The position numbers were made by a program, and so were the translations under genes. The notes under the pieces are model-generated. The model was not told the DNA's origin. It ran no database searches and saw nothing but the letters and a program-made list of their open reading frames with translations. Positions 6,842 through 12,491 of a stretch of DNA of 12,491 bases are shown here, piece by piece (the first letter of the stretch is position 1; each line of letters opens with the position of its first letter). This stretch comes from Rickettsiales bacterium TMED211 (GTDB lineage Bacteria; Pseudomonadota; Alphaproteobacteria; TMED127), in the NCBI GenBank assembly GCA_002169685.1, contig NHJI01000059.1, positions 2,929-15,419 on the forward strand, given 5' to 3'.

Positions 6842-7351
6842 ATGAAAATTTTAAAACTTGTTTCAAAAAAGGCAGACAGTCTAATTGAGCTTATAGGAAA
6901 AGTTTCAAGTATATTAATTTTCTTTTTAATTTTGATAATAACACTATCTGTTATTTTGAGATATTTTTTTTCAATTGGCTATGTATGGCTTCAGGATCTC
7001 TACATCTGGATGCATGCATCAATAATTCTTTTAGGAGTTTCTTTTACCCTCAAACATAATGGTCATGTAAGAATTGATCTATTCTACCGTAATGCAAGTG
7101 ATCGATATAAAAATATAGTAAACATTTTTGGTCATATATTTTTAACTCTTCCTTTTTGTGCATTATTAATTAATTATAGTTACGATTATTTTTATAGATC
7201 GTATCTTCTATCAGAGTCCTCAAAAGAAACTGGTGGATTACCAGCTATTTATATCCTAAAATTCTTAATATTTTTCATGGGAGTCACTCTTATAATTCAA
7301 GTTTTAAATAATATTTATAAAATAATTAAGGGTGAAAATGGAAATAATTAG
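6842..7351 (+). CDS. dctQ: TRAP transporter small permease, DctQ-type
   Basis: The 169-residue protein has four hydrophobic helices at about 20-41, 53-71, 92-111 and 137-156, the normal plan of the small membrane subunit of tripartite ATP-independent periplasmic transporters. Family marks are WLQDLYIWMHA (49-59) at the second helix and GHVRIDLFYR (74-83) after it. The protein sits in the inner membrane and pairs with DctM, helping the binding protein dock. It overlaps dctM by 14 bases, so the two are one operon. The ATG has only a weak AAAGATAA stretch before it. It is divergent from rpmJ. Length is normal for the family. Confidence 0.88.
   Translation: MKILKLVSKKADSLIELIGKVSSILIFFLILIITLSVILRYFFSIGYVWLQDLYIWMHASIILLGVSFTLKHNGHVRIDLFYRNASDRYKNIVNIFGHIFLTLPFCALLINYSYDYFYRSYLLSESSKETGGLPAIYILKFLIFFMGVTLIIQVLNNIYKIIKGENGNN
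7328..7334 (+). promoter_or_regulatory. Shine-Dalgarno site that sets the dctM start
   Basis: AAGGGTG, inside the end of dctQ, has its AAGG core six bases before the ATG at 7338. This favours that ATG over the in-frame GTG at 7332, which lies within the site itself. Confidence 0.6.
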
Positions 7352-8717
7352 TCATGAGCTAATGGCATTATCCTTATTTCTAGTGCTTGCAGTATTATTA
7401 ATATTGGGTTTCCCAGTTGCATTAACTTTAGCAGGAACATCAATTATATTTGCTTATCTAGGTTACTTACTTGATCTTTTTCCGGTAATTCTTCTCGGTG
7501 TTCTTCCAAATAGAATATTCGGCATTGTTACAAATGAAACATTGATAGCAGTGCCTCTTTTTATTTTTATGGGAGTTATGATGAAGAAATCTGGAGTAGT
7601 TGACTCATTACTAATAAACCTGTCAAAGGTATGGGGGGGTAAAAAGGGGGGACTTGCCTATTCTACGCTCTTTGTGGGAATGCTCATGGCTGCATCAACT
7701 GGAATTGTTGGTGCTACAGTAGTAACAATGGGTGTATTATCTTTGCCACTGATGATGAAATGGGGTTATGATAAAAAAATATCTACAGGAATAATTTGTG
7801 CCAGTGGTACTCTAGGTCAGATTATTCCTCCTTCAATAGTTTTAGTATTATTAGCAGATATTCTTCAAGGAGCAAATGAACAAGCAGCACAAATAAAAGG
7901 TGATTTAGCTCCTGATCCAGTAAGTAGTATTGATTTATTTTCAGGAGCAATATTCCCTGGATTAACTCTTGTATTTTTGTATGGAATTTGGGTTTTCATT
8001 TATTCTAGAATCAAACTCAATGCTTTTCCGATTCCAAAGCATATATCAGATGAGGTAATAGAAATTAAAGAGATCTTTAAACTAATTATTGCTCCTATTA
8101 CTTTGATTTTTGTCGTTCTAGGATCAATTTTATTTGGAATAGCTACTCCAACTGAATCTGCAGCATTAGGAGCTATAGGGTCGTTAATTATTGCAAAAAT
8201 TCAAAAAAAAATTGGTATAGAAGGCATTCATGACGTTTCAATTGAATCATTAAAGATAACCTCAATGGTTTTCTTTATCTTGATCGGAGCATCATTATTT
8301 TCTCTAGTTTTTAGAGGTTTTGGTGGGGATAGGATTGTTGAAGACTTTTTAACCAACATCCCAGGCGGCCCAACTTATTCTCTATTTTTAGTTATGATAA
8401 CAATTTTTATAATTGGATTTTTTCTTGATTTTCTCGAAATAATTTTTGTAATAATTCCTATCGTAGCGCCTTCCTTGATTGCTATGGGGTTTGATCCTAT
8501 TTGGTTAGGAATTATGATAGCTATAAATATCCAAACAAGCTTTTTAACTCCTCCTTTTGGCTTTGCATTATTTTATTTACGTGGAGTTGCATCAAAAGAA
8601 ATAAAAACCTCTGAAATATATAAAGGTGTTATACCTTTTATAGCCTTGCAGCTTCTTTTAATATTACTTATGTATTTTTTTCCTAATATAATAACTTGGC
8701 TTCCGAGCCAATTGTAA
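7338..8717 (+). CDS. dctM: TRAP transporter large permease, DctM-type
   Basis: This 459-residue inner-membrane protein is the main transport subunit of a TRAP system, which uses a sodium gradient rather than ATP. It is hydrophobic throughout with a dozen or so helices. Characteristic blocks are FPVALTLAG (25-33), VPLFIFMGVMMKKSG (72-86), MAASTGIVGATVVTMG (117-132), ASGTLGQIIPPS (155-166), the matching second-half hairpin ATPTESAALGA (269-279) and QTSFLTPPFGFALFYLRG (399-416). An insertion of about 25 residues (177-203) after the first transport hairpin resembles DctM proteins that accompany TakP-like binding proteins. I choose the ATG at 7338 because of the Shine-Dalgarno before it. It overlaps dctQ by 14 bases and ends four bases from the convergent dctP gene. 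Confidence 0.93.
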   Translation: MEIISHELMALSLFLVLAVLLILGFPVALTLAGTSIIFAYLGYLLDLFPVILLGVLPNRIFGIVTNETLIAVPLFIFMGVMMKKSGVVDSLLINLSKVWGGKKGGLAYSTLFVGMLMAASTGIVGATVVTMGVLSLPLMMKWGYDKKISTGIICASGTLGQIIPPSIVLVLLADILQGANEQAAQIKGDLAPDPVSSIDLFSGAIFPGLTLVFLYGIWVFIYSRIKLNAFPIPKHISDEVIEIKEIFKLIIAPITLIFVVLGSILFGIATPTESAALGAIGSLIIAKIQKKIGIEGIHDVSIESLKITSMVFFILIGASLFSLVFRGFGGDRIVEDFLTNIPGGPTYSLFLVMITIFIIGFFLDFLEIIFVIIPIVAPSLIAMGFDPIWLGIMIAINIQTSFLTPPFGFALFYLRGVASKEIKTSEIYKGVIPFIALQLLLILLMYFFPNIITWLPSQL

Positions 8718-8721
8718 ACGT

Positions 8722-9810
8722 CTACATACTTCTTGCTTCTAGATAATTTTTTTCTGAAAAATCAGACCAAAACATAGCGTTTTTTCTAAATTTAATAATA
8801 TCTTCGAATATTTCGTTGGACAGTTTATCTTTTTTAGAAAAATCTGATACCACTTCATCTGATTTTCTTTTTAAAAGCTTTAATGTTAGATCTGTAAACT
8901 TTGTGAAATTTACGTTAAAATCTTTTTTTAATCTCATCACGGCATAACAGTTTCTAGCAAAAAACTCAGATGCGATATCGCTATTAGATTTTTTAAAAGC
9001 CATTTCAAGAAGTCTTTTATGGTCACTATTAAGCTCATTAAAAGCCTTTAAATTAACAAATGCCTCTAGACAAGTTCCTGGTTCATGCCATCCAGGGTAA
9101 TAATAATATTTACACACTTGATGAAGACCCTTTCCTAGGTCAGCGGCAGGGCCTATCCATTCTGTACCATCTATTGTTCCTGAAGTAAGCGAAGGAACAA
9201 CATCACTTCCAGGTAGTAGCACAACATTTGTTCCATAACTTTTTAGAACCTCACCACCTAATCCAGGCATTCTAAATTTCAACCCCTTAAAATCTTCAAC
9301 GGATCTAATTCTTTTATTAAACCAACCACCCATCTGGTTGCCAGTATTTCCTGCGGGAAAAAATTTCAAATTAAAATCGTTATATACTTTATCCGCTAAT
9401 TTTATTCCTTCACCATGATAAAACCATGCATTCATCTCTTGTGCATTAAGTCCAAAAGGTATGCCAGAAAGGAAGGTTATTGGGTTCGACTTTCCAGCCC
9501 AATAATATGGTGACCCAAAACCTAACTGACTAGTTCCACTTTGAACTACATCAAATGACTCAAATGCACCCACTAATTCATTTGCATGAAAAAGTCTAAT
9601 TGTTAGTTCTCCTCCAGATATTCTGGTTATATCATCACAAACTCTCTGAAACCCTCTTCCTAATATTCCACCTTTATCAAAAGCTGAGACTGCAACCCAA
9701 GTATGCTTTTTCTTTGATTTTACTATATTGGGAAAAAATAAAGGAGAAGATACTACTCCACCAGTTATTATCGTTTTTACTGTATTCTTTATGAACTTTC
9801 TTTTTGACAT
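8722..9810 (-). CDS. dctP: TRAP transporter substrate-binding protein, DctP/TakP-like
   Basis: The 362-residue product is a periplasmic solute-binding protein of the DctP family. I start it at the ATG at 9810, eight bases after an AAGGAAG site; a TTG one codon upstream is less likely. The N-terminus (MSKRKFIKNTVKTIITGG) resembles a twin-arginine signal with Lys-Arg in place of Arg-Arg, and no clear AxA cleavage site follows. In numbering from this ATG, FRMPGLGGEVLKSYG (179-193), GTIDGTEWIGPAADLG (211-226) and YYYYPGWHEPGT (235-246) match the subgroup of the 2-oxo acid binder TakP; the Arg in the first block and the Trp in TEW are the likely carboxylate contacts. A monocarboxylic 2-oxo acid such as pyruvate is therefore a reasonable inferred substrate. 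The gene faces dctQM tail to tail, an uncommon order for these partners. Confidence 0.88.
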   Translation of the reverse strand: MSKRKFIKNTVKTIITGGVVSSPLFFPNIVKSKKKHTWVAVSAFDKGGILGRGFQRVCDDITRISGGELTIRLFHANELVGAFESFDVVQSGTSQLGFGSPYYWAGKSNPITFLSGIPFGLNAQEMNAWFYHGEGIKLADKVYNDFNLKFFPAGNTGNQMGGWFNKRIRSVEDFKGLKFRMPGLGGEVLKSYGTNVVLLPGSDVVPSLTSGTIDGTEWIGPAADLGKGLHQVCKYYYYPGWHEPGTCLEAFVNLKAFNELNSDHKRLLEMAFKKSNSDIASEFFARNCYAVMRLKKDFNVNFTKFTDLTLKLLKRKSDEVVSDFSKKDKLSNEIFEDIIKFRKNAMFWSDFSEKNYLEARSM

Positions 9811-9818
9811 CAAACAAA

Positions 9819-9825
9819 CTTCCTT
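9819..9825 (-). promoter_or_regulatory. Shine-Dalgarno site of dctP
   Basis: On the minus strand AAGGAAG lies eight bases before the ATG at 9810. It is the strongest ribosome-binding sequence in the window and supports this ATG over the adjacent upstream TTG. Confidence 0.65.
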
Positions 9826-9847
9826 ATTTTTGATAAAATAATACGTC

Positions 9848-9876
9848 TTTATAACAGTAAAATACTTAAAAAGAAA
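9848..9876 (-). promoter_or_regulatory. Possible dctP promoter with extended -10
   Basis: On the minus strand TGTTATAAA gives an extended -10 (TATAAA at 9853-9848 with an upstream TG). TTTCTT (9876-9871) lies 17 bp further up as a weak -35 box. The leader would be about 30 bases and include the AAGGAAG site. The rest of the 171-bp spacer between dctP and the tRNA gene is A/T-rich, apart from a short GC-richer patch at about 9949-9962, and shows no open reading frame of note. Confidence 0.33.
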
Positions 9877-9900
9877 TTTTATTAATTTTGGATTTTATCC

Positions 9901-9928
9901 TTAATATTTTTTTTTCTTTTAATATTAA
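9901..9928. repeat. A/T inverted repeat in the dctP-tRNA spacer
   Basis: TTAATATT (9901-9908) and AATATTAA (9921-9928) are perfect inverted arms around a 12-base T-rich spacer. The stem would be all A/T. It lies downstream of the tRNA gene and could act in ending that transcript, but there is no run of T after it on the minus strand. Its significance is doubtful in DNA of this composition. Confidence 0.25.
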
Positions 9929-9981
9929 TTAATTTCTTTGGGAAAAATACGCGACGGCAACATTATTAAGTTTCCTAATTA

Positions 9982-10057
9982 TGGTGGGCGGAACAGGGAT
10001 CGAACCTGCGACCTATTGCGTGTCGAGCAATTGCTCTCCCAGCTGAGCTATCCGCCC
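9982..10057 (-). tRNA. tRNA-Val (anticodon GAC)
   Basis: A complete 76-base cloverleaf with encoded CCA reads on the minus strand. The acceptor stem GGGCGGA/TCCGCCC has seven perfect pairs, the D stem is GCTC/GAGC, the anticodon stem ATTGC/GCAAT has five pairs, and the T arm carries TTCGATC with one G-T pair at the stem base. The variable loop is short (AGGTC), which excludes a serine or leucine tRNA. The seven-base anticodon loop is TCGACAC, so the anticodon at 10024-10022 is GAC, reading GUC and GUU valine codons. Position 33, at 10025, is C rather than the nearly universal U. The gene stands alone between dctP and flgF. No terminator is clear downstream. Confidence 0.95.
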
Positions 10058-10142
10058 AAAATATAACAAGTTACTTATTTTTAACAAGAACGCAATGTAA
10101 AACTAATTAAGGTCTAAATATTAATATTTTGTATTTTTAGAG

Positions 10143-10910
10143 TTACATCCCTGGAAGTCTAATTAACGATGCACCTGCACTATCCAATTCTTCTGCCATT
10201 TGAATAAACTTAACATGCATTTCAAACTTCCTTTGTTGATCAAGTGAATTAACCATTTCATCAATAGCATTAACGTTACTCTTTTCAAGAAAACCAGTTA
10301 ATAACTTTGCTTGCTGATTTGACTCTATAGCAATATTTTCATCTGTGAATCTAATATTTCCATCCAAAGATTTTTTTAATTTTTGTTCAGGATCTACAAT
10401 TGAAGTCCCTATGATTGCAACTTCAATTGGTGGTGCATTTACATCTCCCCCTATTGGTTTGATTGTTATTTGTCCATTACTTGCAATATTCATTGATTGA
10501 AATGGCGGCAAAACTATAGGTTGTAAGCCAGCGTCAAGGACCTGGTTACCTCCTCCATCAACTAGTTCACTATTTTCATTTAGTTGGAAATCTCCTCTTC
10601 TTGAAAAAGCATTATCCCCATTATTTTTTGGTTTTATTATAAAATACCCTTCATTTTGTATTGCAACATCCATTGGGTTTTGAGTATTTTCCATTTGACC
10701 TTGTTCTAATGAAAATCCCCCTGTGTTTCTTGCAGATACAATTCTAGGCTCTATTCCATTTGCTCTGTTTAGAAATATACTACTAAAATCTGTTGCAACA
10801 TCCTGTCTAAAACCTGGTGTATTAACGTTTGCAAGATTATGTGCAGTAGCAGCCTGATTTTCCATCATCATCTTTAAGCTGTTTAAAGCTGTTTGGGCCA
10901 TTCTATCCAT
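10143..10910 (-). CDS. flgF: Flagellar basal-body proximal rod protein FlgF
   Basis: The 255-residue protein is a proximal rod component of the flagellar basal body, exported by the flagellar type III apparatus without a cleaved signal. The N-terminal rod motif HNLANVNTPGFR lies at 24-35, the FlgE/F/G-type central region contains FSRRGDFQLNENSELVDGGG (102-121), and the C-terminal helix covers LEKSNVNAIDEMVNSLDQQR (208-227). The MDRMAQTALNS start, TPGQ-like segment EQGQMENTQNPMDVAIQNEG (69-88), and 255-residue length fit FlgF better than FlgG. An AGGA site seven bases before the ATG supports the start. It lies 24 bp after flgE in the same direction, matching the common flgE-flgF order, but no flgG follows; a tRNA gene is next after 85 bp. 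Confidence 0.92.
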   Translation of the reverse strand: MDRMAQTALNSLKMMMENQAATAHNLANVNTPGFRQDVATDFSSIFLNRANGIEPRIVSARNTGGFSLEQGQMENTQNPMDVAIQNEGYFIIKPKNNGDNAFSRRGDFQLNENSELVDGGGNQVLDAGLQPIVLPPFQSMNIASNGQITIKPIGGDVNAPPIEVAIIGTSIVDPEQKLKKSLDGNIRFTDENIAIESNQQAKLLTGFLEKSNVNAIDEMVNSLDQQRKFEMHVKFIQMAEELDSAGASLIRLPGM

Positions 10911-10917
10911 AATAAAG

Positions 10918-10921
10918 TCCT
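10918..10921 (-). promoter_or_regulatory. Shine-Dalgarno site of flgF
   Basis: AGGA (minus strand 10921-10918) is followed by seven bases and the ATG at 10910. It sits in the 24-bp gap after the flgE stop and confirms that start. Confidence 0.6.
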
Positions 10922-10934
10922 AAATATTAATTAA

Positions 10935-12491
10935 TTACATTCTAATATTAACAATCTGTTGCGTTGTCGCCGCAGTTGTTTCAATAGATTTAGCATTTGC
11001 CTGGAAATTTCTTTGAGCTGTAATTAAATTCACAAGCTCTTCAGTAATATCAACATTGGAACGTTCCAACGAACCAGACAATATTGTACCAAAACCCTCA
11101 GAACCAGCTTCTCCAACTGTTGCTGTACCAGAAACCGCTGTTTCAACATAAGTTGCATTACCAATCTGTTTTAATCCGTTTTGGTTATTAAAGTTTGCTA
11201 AAACAATTTTTCCTAAAGGATTATTCTGACCGTTCGTATAGTTTGCTCTAACAGTTCCTGAAGCGTCAATTTCTAGACCATCTAATCTTCCAGAGGTAAA
11301 ACCATCCTGAGTAACATTTGTCACAGAAAATGGTTGAGCTAACTGTGTAGACTTTGTAAAGTCAATATCAAGATCAATACTAAAACCTGCTTCCTGCTTT
11401 TCATAATGAACACCTTGTTTTGGACTTACAATCGTACCTGATTTATCAAATGTTAATTCACCCTCATCAATATATAATGGGAAATACCCAGTCACTATAT
11501 CAGCTGGTGGAGTTTCAACTTTATTACCCAAAGAGTCAACGTAAAGTGCTACTCCAGCTGCATTAGTTGCTTGAATTAGATTATAAATTTGCGGAACTGA
11601 CCCAACACCTAAGTCTACATTATCAAGACCAAAACGAGCTGCACCTTTTACTTTAATTGTTGAATCTGATCCAGTTGTACCATTCGTAAATGTGAAATTA
11701 TTTGTAGCAGAATTATATGCAACAGTCACTCCACCCCCTACGATACCTGATTCATTTTCAACTTGGTTAATTCTATTTTGTAAAGCTTCGGCAAGGGTTG
11801 ATCCAACGTAAAACCCAGTTGGAACTTCAATTACACCACTAATACCGTTTATAGAAACGTTAAAAACATTTTCATTATTAACATTTGTTAATCTGAAAAC
11901 AGTTGTTAAATCTTCAGTTGCCGCTGCACCAGTTGCAACAGCTGCTTTTGCTGCAAGACCTTTTGCATCTGTTTTTACTGTACTGGTCTTAGTAGCACCA
12001 ATTCCTAAAAGTTGATTATCTCCTGCAAAATAGTCTGTGGTATCAATTATACTTCCATCAGTTGTAGACAAAGAATATCTTCCAACAGCAATATCTGAAG
12101 CGGTTTGAGCCGTTGTTACATTCAAAGCTCCATTCGCTGCAATTGCTTCCCCAGTGGTACCACTTTTAAAATCAAAAGCCTTTAATTCACTATTATATGC
12201 GACCTTAACGCCAAAACGTTTATCATTTAATTGAATTTCTGCGCCATCTGCAACAAAAGTTGCCCCAGAAAACTTCTCACCACCTTTAATTAACGTTTGA
12301 ACTGCATTCGCAGAAGCAGGAATACCAATATTATTTTCTGCTGTTGCAGTCGAAGCTCCATATATTTTAAAACTACTAAAGTTACTATCTGTTCCAGTAC
12401 CTAAAATATTTCTATCAACCTCAAACTCTAATCTCTGATTTAATTCATCATATGAAACTTCAATCGCTGGGTCTTTTTCATCAACCCAATG
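10935..12491 (-). CDS. flgE: Flagellar hook protein FlgE, C-terminal 518 residues (5' end beyond window)
   Basis: The frame is open from the window edge (first codon CAT at 12491) to the TAA at 10935, giving 518 residues with the N-terminus missing. The TTG at 12125 is an ordinary internal leucine codon: the 122 codons upstream are in frame and resemble the rest. FlgE forms the curved hook joining basal body and filament. Hook marks near the C-terminus are the LTFDKSG segment (346-352), QDGFTSGRLDGLEID (395-409), the NYTNGQNN patch (417-424), GKIVLANFNN (427-436), LERSNVDITEELVNLITAQR (475-494) and NAKSIETT (499-506). The middle carries repeated beta-rich modules resembling flagellin hook-IN repeats. 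The visible part alone exceeds the whole E. coli protein (about 400 residues), so this is an enlarged hook protein. Alanine, glycine and threonine are unusually frequent compared with neighbouring lysine/isoleucine-rich proteins. Confidence 0.92.
   Translation of the reverse strand, partial: HWVDEKDPAIEVSYDELNQRLEFEVDRNILGTGTDSNFSSFKIYGASTATAENNIGIPASANAVQTLIKGGEKFSGATFVADGAEIQLNDKRFGVKVAYNSELKAFDFKSGTTGEAIAANGALNVTTAQTASDIAVGRYSLSTTDGSIIDTTDYFAGDNQLLGIGATKTSTVKTDAKGLAAKAAVATGAAATEDLTTVFRLTNVNNENVFNVSINGISGVIEVPTGFYVGSTLAEALQNRINQVENESGIVGGGVTVAYNSATNNFTFTNGTTGSDSTIKVKGAARFGLDNVDLGVGSVPQIYNLIQATNAAGVALYVDSLGNKVETPPADIVTGYFPLYIDEGELTFDKSGTIVSPKQGVHYEKQEAGFSIDLDIDFTKSTQLAQPFSVTNVTQDGFTSGRLDGLEIDASGTVRANYTNGQNNPLGKIVLANFNNQNGLKQIGNATYVETAVSGTATVGEAGSEGFGTILSGSLERSNVDITEELVNLITAQRNFQANAKSIETTAATTQQIVNIRM
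11625..12464 (-). repeat. Repeated beta-module coded within flgE
   Basis: Two protein segments share the pattern GVxVAYNSxxxxFxFxxGTTG: visible residues 94-114 (DNA 12212-12150) and 254-274 (11732-11670). A third, looser copy at residues 10-57 (12464-12321) starts IEVSYDELNQRLEFEV. After the core, copies 1 and 3 run into a KIYGA or KVKGA strand and then an NNIGI or RFGLDN turn. The similarity is at protein level, with limited conservation of bases, so the duplications are old. Confidence 0.5.

Noticed and set aside
9600..9794. Plus-strand reading frame of 64 codons
   Set aside because: It is antisense to the N-terminal part of dctP, with low-complexity hydrophobic content; a shadow frame.
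10022..10026. Reading the tRNA anticodon as CGA (serine)
   Set aside because: Shifting the loop to restore U33 breaks the perfect five-pair anticodon stem, and the short variable loop excludes a serine tRNA.
10060..10087. TTGTTA-16-TATATT as tRNA promoter
   Set aside because: Transcription from it would begin inside the mature tRNA. A second candidate (TTGCGT with TAACTT) is too poor to list. The promoter remains unassigned.
10116..10129. Palindrome AAATATTAATATTT after flgF
   Set aside because: All A/T, with no T run behind it on the flgF strand; expected by chance at this base composition.
10935..12125. A complete 396-residue flgE starting at TTG 12125
   Set aside because: The same frame stays open for 122 more codons to the window edge, with hook-like sequence and a repeated module in it. 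The gene is truncated by the window, not started at 12125.
1..12491. CRISPR array, insertion sequence, phage genes, toxin-antitoxin or defence system
   Set aside because: No regularly spaced repeats, transposase or integrase motifs, terminal inverted repeats or recognisable defence domains are visible on either strand.

Overview
This window comes from an AT-rich bacterial genome, most likely a low-GC marine alphaproteobacterium. The pointers are the N-formylglutamate amidohydrolase/DUF1244 gene pair facing pyruvate kinase, a 41-residue zinc-less L36 gene ending against pyk, an M3 oligoendopeptidase of the PepF type, and a TRAP transporter resembling the alphaproteobacterial 2-oxo acid (TakP) systems. 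Genes are tightly packed, spacers are short and almost pure A/T, and strong ribosome binding sites are the exception. The placement below class level is not supported by anything I can see.

Layout. Positions 1-524 (minus) hold the N-terminal part of an M3 oligoendopeptidase cut by the window edge. A 45-bp divergent promoter region separates it from a long-chain acyl-CoA synthetase (570-2261, plus), followed by a zinc-ribbon methyltransferase (2337-3164, plus). Convergent to that is a minus-strand operon read from 5166 down to 3181: N-formylglutamate amidohydrolase, DUF1244 protein (ATGA overlap), then a UDP-glucuronate 4-epimerase-like gene 4 bp further on. Pyruvate kinase (5232-6647, plus) is divergent from that operon and ends with its stop codon nested in that of rpmJ (6644-6769, minus). 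The TRAP membrane genes dctQ and dctM (6842-8717, plus) meet their probable binding-protein gene dctP (8722-9810, minus) tail to tail. A tRNA-Val(GAC) (9982-10057, minus) separates these from flagellar genes flgF (10143-10910, minus) and flgE (10935 to the window edge, minus). The visible flgE coding region runs to base 12491 without a stop, so it is 5'-truncated by the window and does not start at the internal TTG at 12125.

How the genes fit together. Most of the window is housekeeping or metabolism: peptide breakdown, fatty-acid activation, last step of glycolysis, translation, and uptake of a small organic acid. The methyltransferase and epimerase suggest a small surface-polysaccharide contribution. 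The flagellar genes show a motile cell with proximal-rod and hook proteins encoded in tandem.

I see no defence system, mobile element, CRISPR array or clearly new system. The points most worth a second look are the C33 (instead of U33) in the tRNA-Val anticodon loop, the repeated beta-module in the enlarged hook protein, the split convergent arrangement of the TRAP genes, the conserved but unexplained amidohydrolase/DUF1244 coupling, and a probable leaderless promoter for the acyl-CoA synthetase. No stretch longer than 300 bases lacks a gene.
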